Part shown: positions 1 to 12,359 of the stretch, one piece after another
Position numbering within the stretch: the first letter of the stretch is position 1
How the letters are laid out: every line of letters starts with the position of its first letter
NCBI GenBank assembly: GCA_026874595.1
Contig: CM049306.1
Location: 85,464,142 to 85,528,141, forward strand
Reading direction: 5' to 3'
DNA length: 64,000 bases
From: Sipunculus nudus
Lineage: Eukaryota; Annelida; Sipuncula; Golfingiida; Sipunculidae
Translations under genes and position numbers: made by a program
Notes under the pieces: model-generated
What the model saw: only the letters and a program-made list of their open reading frames with translations
What the model was told of the DNA's origin: nothing
The model's database searches: none

Positions 1-249
1 CAGTCTGTTGTGAATATAAAACCAACCACACTATTACTAAACAAAGGTAATGGATATGGAATAGTGCTTTACAGCAAAAATGGTACTGAACACAGGATGG
101 ACAGGGAGTGGTAAATTAGCCGAATATACTTAACACAGGATATGGACATGCGAAGGGGTATATCATGCTGAATGCAGGTTTCACTTCAGACTTTAGTGCT
201 TTACTGACTCAAGTATAATGTGCTAATTGTTTGTTCAATGTGATTCCAG

Positions 250-463
250 TGATACACCAGAAAAGAAGAGCCAGCTGTCTCTTGAGTATGACCAACCCTT
301 GGAAAGTGAGACAGACAGCATGGCAGAGTACTATGAGACAGACCCCAGCAAGTTCAATGAAGATGGCTCCTTCATCGGGCAGTATGGAGGAAAACACTCC
401 AGCAAGGAGAAGCTAGCAGGAAACGATGTCACTTCCCCATCAGCCCTATCAACATTCGTATAG
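250..463 (+). CDS. Neuroglian / L1CAM-family terminal coding exon (cytoplasmic tail)
   Basis: This is the last 70 codons of an L1-family neural cell-adhesion receptor (neuroglian/NrCAM/neurofascin type). In the family, the cytoplasmic tail links the axonal membrane to spectrin through ankyrin. The exon follows a splice acceptor (gattccag, AG at 248-249) and enters on the third base of a codon. Seen directly: an acidic, serine-rich stretch (residues about 18-36), then the family hallmark FNEDGSFIGQYGG. The FIGQY ankyrin-binding motif lies at 371-385; phosphorylation of its tyrosine is known to release ankyrin. The protein ends STFV before TAG (461-463), a class I PDZ ligand, much like the TYV end I recall for one Drosophila neuroglian isoform. 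Upstream exons (Ig and FNIII domains, membrane segment) lie outside the window. An AG at 258-259 is an alternative acceptor. Family assignment is very likely; the exact orthologue is not resolved. Confidence 0.92.
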
Positions 464-3400
464 CATGGCCATAATATTGTAGCTTATACCAAATTGAATA
501 TTGTTGGCATCTTGAATGGATACATAGTCTGGAAGTTCTTTAGGACAGCAGTCTGTGGAGTACTTTGACAGGACAGCAGAACTGGGTTCTCACAGAGAGC
601 AGGGTGTACAGATGATGTATACACTAAGCTTGGGGTGTGTAGTTATTGCTATGGCTGTGCTATGCCTTTGCTTCCCTCTGAGGGGGTTACTTCATCTATA
701 TGATATGCTTGGACTCTCGCTGACACCAGCTGTTTACAAATCACCCAATGTTGATACACTTTGGGGGAAGTCCCATTTTAATACCCTGGATATGTGCCTA
801 CCTCTTTGTTTCAGTGCAAGTAATTCAGTGTAAGTAGATGCCGTGTTTCATTTGTATGGTAGACATATGAAATGCAGAGTATTGGTGTTAGTGTACATTA
901 CATCATACATGTAGGAGATTGATTGATGTAATGTTAAAATCTATCTATGGTCACTCACATTGTTACGTTGTTGTCCTGAATCATGTACTTATTAATCTTT
1001 TTGATGTTTTTATTAAGGTTATAGTAATATGAGCTTGCACTTTGTCCTAGAACTGAGTCACAGCAGGCTGTGCTGTGCACTGCTCATCTACTTCAGAGGC
1101 TCTGTCACTCCACACAAAGCACAGACCAACAGCCATGATCAAGCTTATAAGGCTGATATATATGTTAATATATATGGTGTCATGCTAGATCGCAGGCATG
1201 GAATGTCAGTTGATAGAAGCACTAGAGAAGTTTGACCTGGAGATTATATCAAAGTATATAAATAAATTGTGTAAAATGTGACATCAGATATGGAACATAT
1301 ATGTTATACAGACCTGAAACAGGCAGTTCTAATGTTAGCGCTTATTAGCAGAGGCGAGCTATCTAGGGTGACCACAGAATGAAGGTGACTTCCTTAAAGA
1401 TACTGTCAGTACCGCCACTTGGTTGGCATATCCAGGTAAAACAGGCATAATCACTGAGTCAGCATATCGAGCCGAAACAGACAGGATCATGAAATCAACA
1501 TAGTCAGACATAACATACGAACCACAAGTCAACATATCTAGATTGATAGACACGCATTCATTGGGTAAATATAAACAAATCAGTTTTGACATAATCACTG
1601 GTATAACACAGCCTGATACCACTGCAGTACACCCTAGTATAACAGATATTCTTCATCCTGAAAAGCCAAGAATATGGACTGCTGTCCTGTAACCCTGCTA
1701 GGGACTATCAGATTTTCTAATGTAAAGATGTGTATCCTCTCAAAGTATGTATGCTGTGTACATGTACATTTTTGTATAGACTAGTGTTAGTTAGATGACA
1801 TGCTTAGTAAATCAAGTAGGAACAAGAAATGACTGTCTGAGCTTTCATTGGATACCTACATTGTGAGCTGCAGACATGCATCGTGTAGAGAATACTTTGT
1901 AAAGAATGTGCTTTCCCTTCCCAGCACGTGTAAATATGTTGTTTGGAGGATTTGGGAGGAGTTACACAAGAGAGTTGGTGCTTTTGCTTTGCTGGAGGTA
2001 GAACATTAGGCAGCATTTGGTGTACTCAACAGCGACTACATTATATACACTGATACCTTGCTGTACATAGGACTCTGCTGCCTTATATCTCATGTGTCCT
2101 ACGGTTGTGTCCACTTTTACAGTTTGTCATTTATACACGTTGTACGCTATTAATCACCTCTATGGAATTGTCAAGATCGCACATATGATACATTTTCCGT
2201 GATGCTGTACTTGCTAGCGCACGAAGCATCTGTATGTAAGGGTAGATTTAGACCGTGCAGTCCCCTACTTTGCTGAGGGGTTTAACTTTGGCAACTTGAC
2301 TAGCCTGGTTGGTGGGTTTATAAGTTTCATAATCTCTCTAATACTGCTGGCATTGTGTATGCTTTCAGGTTTTCCCTACTAGCATTCTCATTTAGTCATC
2401 TTAATTTTGCTTGATTTTGGAAAATAGAACCCAGCTGGTGTCACTGTCAGTAAAAAATATTAGTTAAATTCCCATACAGACTGGAAGTTAGATCTGATCT
2501 GTTAATTTTAAGTTTGTAACCACGACCTATAAAGCAGATCATGCAAGCTAACTTTAGCTTTAATCAGGTATTCTATCAGGTTTTATGAGATTACGTGTGA
2601 ATGCCTTATTATGAAACATTCATGACCACCAACTTCGTCAAGGTACAGAGGATAAGCTACCTCTGCTGAGGCATATATAATGTATGAAGCAGGAATGGGT
2701 TCTTTGCAAAAAATGCAGATGTTCTGATTTAAGGGAGGTTTATTTTTATATATCTATAATCAGACTTTATTTATCGAGCAAAAGCTGGCAGCAGCAGAGC
2801 TTAAACCCAAGAAAAAGCAATTGTGATGTGCTGGTTTTATCTTGTTTTCGTAACAGTGTATGGAATTTATTTTTATAATGTAGCCATACCTGGTAGCTTT
2901 TTGTAGGAGCCATGTTTGGATATGTGTTTAGGCTCCCTCTTGGTGCGTCATGGTGCTTAAAAAGAGCTTACAAAGCTGGTAATAATATGGTAAGTCAAAG
3001 GGTCTGTTGAGTTGATGCCTCACAGCTAGTTGTGTCACTTCATCACTTGAATGTTGTGTGTTGACAATACCAGCACATTGTTCTTTTGTATTTTTGTGAA
3101 ACATTCTTGTCTGACAGACATAGTGATGCAGAACATCACTAAATGCAACCATTCAAATTTCTGTTTGACAGTAGTCATCTGAACATGATTTAACTAACAA
3201 CTTCCTTGACATGATCATTCATGAACTCTTTTGTTACACAACCAAGCTGTTCATACACATTAGTACAGTGCAGACACACATTTCTTATTCCAGGACAGAA
3301 TGCTTTACACCAAGGGGTTTATTTACAGCATAATGCTTCTAAATACTATTGTTACATAACCTAAAATGAATGCAGTTTGACTATGATTTTATTTGTTTGT

Positions 3401-5560
3401 GGTGTTTATAGTCAGATCTACAGAGACTAGGGTTTTATGGACATAATAACGCCAGTCTAATTCATATCAGGAGTTGCATACAGTTAATCATGTTTTAGTG
3501 TACCTTTATTGTTTATTTTGATTACTTTTAGTGAAGATCTAGTCTGACGAGAAAGTAGGTCACTGTGACCTGATTTGTATTTATTTGGGACTGATGCTCA
3601 GCTTCTTTGATTACGTTTCTGCAAGTGTGGCCCATAACCTTCTATGTATGGTTGAACATCATAATTTGTTTATAATACACATTTATATGCCTGTAAATAA
3701 TATATATATATGTTACATACAGCTGAGCTTCAAAGTTTGTGGCGTCTTAGACTTGTACAGACTTTTCAGCATCAAAACTTTGTAGATGTAGGTCCTGTGG
3801 GCATTATGTATTAAATACAGAATCTTGGTGTGCGATTAAATTAAAACATGCTGTTGACATCTAGAGAGTCATTGTAAAATTTTCAGAGTTACATGTGATC
3901 AGTTCAACAAGTCTAATAGGGAAGAAATACATGTAGGTCTGCTTAAGTAAAAGATTATAGATACAGTCATCGTTGAAATTCTTCATTGTGGTCAATGGAA
4001 TTGTTGGTTTACCATACAAGAACCATTTTGGAATTTGAAATCAAACTAATATTGAAACAATGTGGACTATCTGACATTATAAATGACCTTGCATGTTTTT
4101 TTCCTGACATTTCAATGGCTTATTTGGTGCAAGTGTTACAGGTTTTCTTCAGAACTGTTGTTTTCTCATTATCCTTAAATTCTGTTTCATTCATCATGTG
4201 TCTTCAAACATAAATCATGTTTTGTTTCCAGGTAACTTGTAATGTTGTATTATATGGACCGGAGTCCCTGATTTGTTAACCTTTATACCAGTGCCATAAA
4301 TGGACTTGACCACCAGTCATAATTTAAAAAAAACATTTTAAAACAATTCTTCCTTCTTGAAACAGAGACAGTGGTGTGTTTAAAGCACACCAGTTCAAAA
4401 TGACGTGACAGGTTGACAGACAGAAATGATTGACTTGACAAACTGACAAGTAAACATTGTTTATGCGACAGACTGATTGACAGACATCTTTGCAGTATAC
4501 TTATAGGAAGGTAGTATCTTATCAAATATTGTGTGCTGAGGTCATGTGGAATACAGCAGACGACCTGATTGGCTTATTAGTGAATGGATGGAGCTGTATT
4601 ATAGATTTGAAGCTTTATATTGCATCTGTTTAAATCACAGCATCTAGTTACATCATCAAACAATGGCGCTTCCTGTCTCAATATGTCTAATTTTGTGATT
4701 CAAACAAATGTTTATGTTCAGATGCAAATTTGTTTATTTATTGTACAAATCAAAAGATAGAAATGAAAGCATAGCATAACTATAAGATTTTTGTCATTGT
4801 TGAAATGTTATTAAATTTAATAGTTATTGTTTGGCATAATATAAGCCACATGATAATTTCATTGCATCGTTCAATCCCTAGGCCAGAGGACCTCTAAATG
4901 TTTAATTTACAGCTATTGTTCCTCCAAGCAGTAATTGTAGCCCAGGGCAAGATATTATTGTATAGAAAAATTGTCATCCATTTGCTTACATGAACTTGAG
5001 GGCAAATAAGTCCTAGGGATACAATGGTGTCCCAAGCATTTCTAGTTTTGACTGATCCACTGCCATAGTGTAATTAAAGCTCATTAATTTTAGTATTGAT
5101 TTCTGATGTGTCAGAATTTATGCACATCAGATATTGTTATAATCCAAAATCATAAAAAAGGATGCACTTTCAGATAAGACTTGGGAACAATTCAGAATGT
5201 CAGTTTTGAGGAGTCCTCATTGACATTTATATAGATAGATTTTCTATTTTTTTTTTTTTTATATCTAATTTTGGGTATTTGAATGCAGTAATACAGTTGT
5301 TACTGCCACTGTTACTTTGAATGGGTCGGTACTGTTAGACCCTCTGATTTCTGTAATAAGTAGTCAATTTGATGATGCCATGTTCACGCAGTGTTCCCAT
5401 ATTTATTTTGCTTTGTGTCATTTTTGTAACTAATGTAATAAAAAAAAAAAAACAAAAAAAAAAAATACAAATGTATCGTCTTGTTTATTGATAGCTTCAA
5501 AAGTCTGATCAAAATTTATTAATTTTATTGTTTTAAATGTGAATAAAATATGCCTTTATT
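464..5560 (+). other. Probable long 3'UTR and downstream sequence of the neuroglian gene
   Basis: No convincing coding sequence follows the TAG for about 5 kb. The stretch is AT-rich, largely single-copy in appearance and free of the repeat families that fill the rest of the window, which fits a long neuronal 3'UTR. Candidate polyadenylation signals AATAAA occur at 1261-1266, 5437-5442 and 5542-5547, so both a short (~0.8 kb) and a long (~5 kb) UTR are possible. The ORF at 555-833 has no recognisable domain and I treat it as chance. The UTR length is inferred, not shown. Confidence 0.45.
5437..5547 (+). terminator. Candidate distal polyadenylation signals
   Basis: AATAAA occurs at 5437-5442, directly followed by a 25-base A-rich tract, and again at 5542-5547 followed by T-rich sequence. 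Either could end the longest neuroglian transcript. The A-rich run could also be a simple genomic tract, so the call rests on motif and position only. Confidence 0.35.
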
Positions 5561-5769
5561 ATAAAGGTTCTCGTAATATCATGTCAGTATATTGTATATA
5601 TAAAACGAATGTACAGTTGATGTCCACAACAATCTGACCTACTCATTAACACTGAAATTTGGTCCATCAGTAAACAGACCAGAAACGTCTCAAAAAGCTA
5701 CTGTCTGTGAAGTGCTAAACGTCTGTTGTGGGACAAGTGGGTGCAGAAGTTTTAAAGACCCAGGTGGTG

Positions 5770-6245
5770 TTATGTAAGGCTGCCCAAATCCTCTATTAGT
5801 GTCTGCAGGCGTGTTTGAAGATGGCCAAAATGCTCTTTTTCATTGTCTGCTGCCGTGATATAAGGCTGCCCAAATTACTTGTTCAGTGTCACTGTGAATT
5901 TAAGGCTGTCCAAATTCTATTGACCAGTCCCTGCTAGCGTGTTTTTAGGCTGCCGAAATCCTCTTGGTCAGTGTTTGCTGGTGTGAAATAAGGCTGGCCA
6001 AATCCTCGTTATCAGTTGCTGCTAGTGTATTTTAAGGCTTTCTAAAACTTCTTGTCCAGTGTTTGCTGGCGTGTTTTAAGGCTTTCTGTCCAAATCCTCT
6101 TTATCAGTTGCAGCTTATGTATTGTAAGGCTTTAATCAGTCGGTGTCTGCTGGAGTGATTTAAGGCTGCCCAAATCCTCTTTCAGTTTCTGCTGGGCCAA
6201 GGGTGATAAAAAGCAGTGTTCAAATCCCTGTTCAGTCCCTACTGG
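5770..6245 (+). repeat. Degenerate 44-bp minisatellite, about 10-11 units
   Basis: The core taaggctgcccaaatcctct recurs at about 5776, 5818, 5862, 5902, 5946, 5990, 6034, 6078, 6125 and 6161. Spacing is mostly exactly 44 bp. Each unit continues with a cagtgtctgctggcgtg-type segment. Units differ by substitutions and small indels, so the array is old. No coding potential was seen. Confidence 0.85.
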
Positions 6246-6459
6246 TGTGATATTAACCTGTTTAATGTCCGTTGGTTTGCAGTTTAGCTAACGAAATAAA
6301 TCTTATATAGTGCCCGCCAGGTTGTTGTATAAAACTGTCCAAAGCCTTTTGGTCAGTACCAGTCTGCGTGATATAAAGCATCTGTGTCCAGAGGCATCTG
6401 TGACGAGATCAATCATTTGGCATATGTGTGTCGTCATGGTTAAGCTGCGTGTCCACTAA

Positions 6460-7061
6460 AGCTGCGTGTCCACTTATGCGGTACGGATACGGATGCGGAT
6501 GCGGACGCGTTTTAAATCGCGCATATGGAATAAAGAAGGAGTGTGTACACTTATGCGGTGCGGAATGCGTGCGGAAACGGATACGTTTTTTGAAAAACCG
6601 GACCATGTAGCCGCGGGTACGGAAACGCATGCGGAAAGTGCCATTTTGTAGAAGTGAAAGAGGGTGAAAGACCTTAAAACGCACTGAAAAACGTATCTAA
6701 TGGACACACACGCACAAAATATCCGCATACGTATCCGCACACGCACCGCATCCGTACAAGTGGACACGAGGCTTTATGCAGTGCGGATGCGTTTTAAATC
6801 GCGCATTTGGAATAAAGGAGCGTGTCCACTTATGCGGTGCGGAGTGCGTGCGGCGTGCGGAAACGGATACGTTTTTTGAAAACCGGACCATGTAGCCGCG
6901 GGTACGGAAACGCATGCGTAAAGTGCCATTTTGTAGAGGTGAAAGAAAGTGAAAGACCTACAATCGCACTGAAAAACGTATCTAATGGACACACACACAA
7001 AATATCCGCATACGTATCCGCACCGCACACGCACCGCATCCGTACAAGTGGACACGCGGCT
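6460..7061. mobile_element. PIF/Harbinger-like MITE, tandem dimer
   Basis: Two ~290-300 bp copies of one element lie head to tail (6460-6773 and about 6777-7061). The outer ends are inverted: agctgcgtgtccactta at the left and a form of aagtggacacgcggct at the right. TAA flanks both sides (6457-6459 and 7062-7064), a 3-bp TWA duplication typical of PIF/Harbinger elements. The interior is rich in CGG/CGT words and carries no real ORF; the ORFs there are six-frame artefacts. A partial extra left terminus lies at 6441-6456. Superfamily is inferred from target duplication and size; no transposase is present. Confidence 0.75.
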
Positions 7062-7680
7062 TAATAGTTCTTAATAGTTGTGGCCTCACAGTCGCATCGG
7101 TGATAATTTGGCTTAAGTATGGTATAACCTTATTGTAACGAACACCAGGAAATCTACAAGATTCAACAGTTACAGATACAGGCTTTCCAAATGAAACCGT
7201 CCACAACAGCCATTATATAAAACCGTGAAATGCTAATTGACCATCCTTCCGTGTAATTTCATTAAGAATACTAAACGCTTGAAGATACTGTGTTGTAGAA
7301 AACTAATAAAGAATTCCAACGGCTATCGGATATACAGGCTCTGACTCGTGTAATAATTGACCCGCCCACCCCCTCACCTAAAATATCAAAGTAAAACTCC
7401 TGAGGGCAGTAACCCGGAGAGTAACCACCAATCACCAGCAAGGCCCAGGCAAATAAAGCCGCGTGTCCACTTGTACGGATGCGGTGCGGATATTGTGTGT
7501 GTGTGTCCATTAGTTACGTTTTTCAGTGCGTTTTTAGGTCTTTCAGCACTACAAAAATGGTACGTTTCCGTATACGTTTTCCGTACCCGTGGCTACATGG
7601 TCCGGTTTTTAGCCCTCAGCCCCTAGGCTGATGGGCTATTGTCGTCACCCAAGCTGTCCGTCCGTCCGGCGTCCGTTAAC

Positions 7681-8780
7681 TTTTACCTTGTGAGCGGGAT
7701 ATCTTGAAAAGGATTCACCGTCAGAATTTTATTTCCTCGGTAAAGATGTATATCGACAAAATCTCGGTCAAGTTCGAAGATGGGTGACCTTGACCCATAT
7801 TTCTACATTTTAGAGCTGATTATAGAAAAACACTTAGATGCTTATTACTCAGGAACCATTTGGTGGATTTTCACAAAACTTACTATGATTATTGGGACTG
7901 ATAATCTGTACCTGCTAAACAAGTTTGGTGGCGCCACCTACAATTTCTGATTTTTAATGAATTTTTATCGGATTTTTCAACTTTGGGCTTGTGAGCGGGA
8001 TATCTCTAAAAGGTTTCACCGTAGGAATTTTATTTTTTCGGTGAAGATGTATATTGACAAAATCTCGGTCAAGTTCGAAGATGGGTGACCTTGACCTGCT
8101 TTTCAAGGTCACAGCTGTTTATAGAAAAAAACATTTAGAAGCTTATTTCTCAGGAACCATTGGGTGGATTTTCACAAAACTTACTATGATTATTGGGACT
8201 GATAATCTGTACCTGCTAATCAAGTTTGGTGGCGCCACCTACAATTTCTGATATAAATGAATTTTTATCGGAATTTACAACTTTGGGCCTGTGAGCGGGA
8301 TATCTCTAAAAGGTTTCACCGTAGGATTTTTATTTTTTCAGTGAAGATGTATATTGACAAAATCTTGGTCAAGTTCGAAGATGGGTGACCTTGACCTGCT
8401 TTTCAAGGTCACAGAGCTGATTATAGAAAAAACATTTAGAAGCTTATTTCTCAAGAACCATTGGGTGGATTTTTACAATACTTACTATGATCATAGGGAC
8501 TGATGGTCTGTAACTGCTGCACAAATTTAGGGGCGCCACCTGCAATTTCTGATTTTTAATGATTTTTTCTTGGATTTTTCAATTGTGGCCTTGTGAGCAG
8601 GATATATCTAAAAGGATTCACAATAGGAATTTTATTTCTTTGGTGAAGATGCATATCAACAAAATCTCAGTCAAGTTCGAAGATGGGTGACCTTGACCTG
8701 CTTTTCAAGGTCACAGAGCTTACAATAGAATAAAACTTAGAAGCTTATTTTCAGGAAGCATTTGATGGATTGTTATGAGT
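7681..8780 (+). repeat. 300-bp tandem repeat, about 3.6 units
   Basis: The landmark gtgagcgggatatct recurs at 7690, 7991, 8291 and (slightly changed) 8592, giving a period of 300-301 bp. Each unit holds a gggtgaccttgacc site, usually a second ttcaaggtca site 9 bases beyond it, and, in the first three units, a ggtggcgccacc-type palindrome near the end. Unit 4 is truncated at about 8780. Identity between units 2 and 3 is high, so these are the youngest duplicates. Confidence 0.9.
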
Positions 8781-8937
8781 CATGGTACATACCTCTCCAT
8801 TTTAAATTTATAACTGAGACATGTACAGATATACATCCATGTGAGAACAGATATGTAGTACTTTTCACTGTTACCACCTCTAAACACTGTTCTTTTGGCT
8901 GAGGGCTTTTGTCAGCTTCTGCTGATATTCTAGTTAA

Positions 8938-8975
8938 AACAAGTGACCCATGGATCATGACGCTCAGCTGACTGG
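8938..8975. repeat. Terminus-like signature gtgacccatgg...cgctcagctga
   Basis: This short block resembles the right end of the element at 54.3-56.0 kb (cagctgagcgatgtgaccc, inverted). It probably marks where the 300-bp array element originally ended before the second array starts. Confidence 0.4.
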
Positions 8976-9099
8976 GAAGAGATTCGCAAAGGAAATTTTA
9001 TCATCAGAATGGTAGTATATACCCATTCAACTGAAGCATCAAACAGATTAACCAACAGGCCAAGATTGTGTCTGTATTTATATATCTCAAAAATAGAGA

Positions 9100-10925
9100 A
9101 AAAATGCGTAAAATTAAAAAAAATACAGGCGGCTCCACCAGTCTGCAGAAACTAATAAAAACACTTATTGGTCAATATCCATGCAAGGAATCATGGTGAT
9201 CTCTGCAAAAGTTGTTCAGATACTTCAGCTTTTGTATCAAATTGACTATTATTCTGAGGGATACTTCGGACTCCTATAGCTTGAAGGATATGGGAAACAG
9301 AGGCCTAATTTCAGGTTTAGCTTGAAGGATATGGGAAACAAAGACCTAATTTCAGGTTTCCACAGACACTTTTCATGGGCCTCCTTGTATGACAAGAATG
9401 AAGGTTCTAGGTCCAGTTGTTACGATTTGTACCCTGTTGACAGACAACCAAATCTTTAAAGGTCTCAAAAATAGAGAAAAAATTCGTAAAAAGCCCCAAA
9501 CAAATACAGGTGGCACCACCAGTCTGCAGAAACTGATGGAACACCTCATGATCAATATGTATGCCAAAAATCATGACCATCAGTGTTGTAGTTATTGAGA
9601 TACTGCAGTTTTTGTATCAAATTTTACATTATTCTTGGGGGTATTTTGGAGCCATAAAGCTTAAAGGATATAGGTAACAGAGACCTAATTTCAGGTTTCC
9701 ATGAAGACTTTCCATGGGTCTCTCACTGTGTCAAGAATAAAGATTCGAGGTCCTGTTGTACCCTGTTAACAGATGTTCATATCTTTAAAGGTCTCAAAAT
9801 AGAGAAAAAATTCGTAAAAAAAACCAAACAAATACAGGTGGCACCACCAGTCTGCAGAAACTGATGAAACACTCCATGATCAATACCCATGCAAGCAATT
9901 ATGATGATCTCTGCATTAGTTGTTCAGATACTTCAGCTTTTGTATCAAATTTTCCATTATTCTGAAAAATCGAAAATACAGGTGGCGCCACCAGTCTGCA
10001 GGAACCGATGAAACATCTCATGATCAATATCCATGCAAACAATTATGGTGATCTCTGCATTAGTTGTTCAGATACTTCAGCTTTTGTATCAAATTTTCCA
10101 TTATTCTGAAAAATCGAAAATACAGGTGGCGCCACAAGTCTACAGAAACTGATGAAACATCTCATGATCAATATGTATGCCAAAAATCATGACCATCAGT
10201 GATGTAGTTAATGAGATATTGAAGTTTTTGTATGAAATTTTTGACTATTCTGGGGGGTACTTTGGGCACCATAGCTCAAAGGATATGAGTTACAGAGACC
10301 TAATTTCTGGTTTCCATGGAGACTTTTCATAGGTCTCTCACTGTATAAAGAATGAAGATTCTAGGTCCAGTCTTTAAGATTTGTGCCATGTTAACAGATG
10401 TTCCCATTTTTAATTATCTCAAAAATAGAGAAAACAATTTGTAAAAAAATCGAAAAATACAGGTGGCGTCACCAGTCTGCAGAAACTGATGGAACATCTC
10501 ATGATCAATATGTATGTCAAAAATCATGACCATCAGTGATGTAGTTAATGAGATATTGAAGTTTTTGGGTAATTTGGGGCACCATAGCTCAAAGGATATG
10601 GGTAACAGAGACCTTATTTCTGGTTTCCATGGAGACTTTTCATAGGTTTCTCACTGTCAAGAATGAAGATTCTAGGTCCAGTCTATACGATTGTGCCCTG
10701 TTAACAGATATTCACATTTTTAAAGATCTCAAAAATAGAGAAATAAATTCGTAAAAAATCGAAAAATACTATTCTGGGGGAGGGGGGGGGGGGTACTTTG
10801 GGGCCCTATAGCTCGAAGGATATTGGTTACAGAGACCTAATTTCTGGTTTCCAAGGAGATTTTTCATGGACCTATCGGAATGTCAAGTAACAAGATTTTA
10901 GGTCCAGCGGTTAAGATTTGTGCCT
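9100..10925 (+). repeat. Second tandem array, units of ~145 and ~330-380 bp
   Basis: The landmark ccaccagtctgcagaaac recurs at about 9141, 9522, 9850, 9993, 10138 and 10474 (spacings 380, 329, 143, 145, 336). Units also share catgatcaatatgtatgcc, ttttgtatcaaattt and ggatatgggtaacagagacc. The shorter units are deletions of the longer ones. A ggtggcgccacc-type palindrome sits immediately before the landmark in most units. Confidence 0.85.
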
Positions 10926-12359
10926 GGTTAACGGACAGACGGACGACGGACAAAGAGTGATCGCTGTAGGTTAGAGCGACCTATTTCCGGGTCCGGTCAG
11001 GGTCGGCCAGATTTGTGGCGTCAAGAGTGAGCGGGCATTAAATATTGCAGGGCAGCAGAAAATTTCAGGGAAAAAATATTTCAGGATGCATACAGTATGT
11101 ATGGCAGGTGGGTGATAGGAGAAATTAAATAAATAAAAAATAGCAGGGTTGGCCTTTTTTTGTCTATGCTGGAGGGGATTGAAAGTTGTATATGTGATTC
11201 CTGGAAATGTCCACACTGCGCAGACTCGGACTCTCAAGAGTAGAAATAGCCTCTGCCACAGGCTCCGATTGGGGGGTTGCGGAGCGCCACCGTGTGTCTG
11301 TGTAAGAGACTAGAGTAGAAACGACCTCTGGCGGAAGGTTGGGAAATGTCTTGAGAGGTGGCGACATCTTATGGCCAGTTTTAGAAGCTGTAGCTTTCTG
11401 TCATATACCGCGAAAGTGAGATACTAAACCCCCTGTTTTCCTGGAACAAAATAAAAATGCAGGAGGTGAGCATGATTTTGATGTATCACATGATGCCAAA
11501 CACTCGATAGAAAAAACTTTCCCAGAGCCCCCAACGTGCATTTTATATGATAATACATAGGGCCTGGACATAGGTCCCTCTAACCTATAGCTCAGCATAA
11601 CTGAAAGTCAGCGGAGCTAAAAACGTATTCCTTTCCGCACGCACTCCGCACCGCGTAAGTGGACACACTCCTTCTTTATACCCTTTACCATATATACCAT
11701 TAAAACGCATTCATATCCGTACCGCATTAGTGGACACTCGGGTTAAGAAGGGTTTGGGGCAGTTTATATGCCAAACACAATTCACATTACCCCAAGGCCG
11801 TATAAAGATTCATTCCAGGCAGGCAAACAGCAGCTTCCTTAACACGGACCCCGGTCTTTTCACAACCACGGGACGTTATTGTGACGACACTGTGTGACGT
11901 CGTTGTCTAACTGATCACACATTTCAAGAACTTGCATGATGACGACGTCATTTACTCACTCCTCTTTCAAAGATAAAAGGTACCTTGCGAATTTGCTTGA
12001 TCCGGATCCGCATATATTTTTTCGTAAAAGTGCATATAACAAACCTGCGTAAAACTGGCTTCTTGACTGATTAACGGTCCTTAATCCACAAAGTTTTATC
12101 AGAATTACCAAAAAAAAAAAAATCAACGAGAAACTTTATTCAAAGGAAAAATTAAGTAAGAGTCCGTCAGTTAGCGGCAGGTCACTTACATGTACTTTTA
12201 CCTTGGATATATTTTAATGGCCCATACTTCAACAAAATATCGTAAAAGGTGATTGAGGGATTTCGGAGATACCCCCCCCCTACACCACACACACAAACAC
12301 CTACCCCCTCCCCACAGCCACACACACACAGTGAAGATAAAGAGTGATGGTTAGAACTG

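Larger units (their letters stand above)
7612..11617. mobile_element. 4-kb composite repeat insertion inside the MITE
   Basis: The insertion breaks the MITE at a TA (7610-7611 and 11618-11619 both read TA, so a TA target is possible). The left end reads gccctcagcccctaggctg and is followed by gtccgtccgtccggcgtcc at 7658. A near inverted copy, cggacagacggacgacgg, appears at about 10933-10950. Inside are a 300-bp tandem array, an internal terminus-like sequence at 8938-8975 (gtgacccatgg...cgctcagctga), and a second array of 145/330-bp units. From 10985 to 11617 the sequence belongs to neither array. No protein-coding region was found; it looks like a non-autonomous element with satellite-like innards. 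Confidence 0.6.
7457..11743. mobile_element. Third copy of the same MITE, split by a 4-kb insertion
   Basis: The left part (7457-7611) and right part (11618-11743) together make 281 bp and align with the reverse complement of the 6460-6773 copy, including the internal ggctacatggtccgg block and the cctttccgcacgcactccgc block. TAA flanks the whole at 7454-7456 and 11744-11746. Everything between about 7612 and 11617 is foreign to the element, so the MITE was present before the larger insertion arrived. Confidence 0.75.

Noticed and set aside
555-833. 92-codon ORF with a hydrophobic middle, 90 bp after the neuroglian stop
   Set aside because: No splice context, no recognisable domain, and it lies in probable 3'UTR; a chance ORF is the simpler reading.
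6409-7064. Several overlapping Arg/Thr/Cys-rich ORFs on both strands
   Set aside because: They are translations of the MITE's CGG/CGT-rich sequence in many frames, with no conserved domain.
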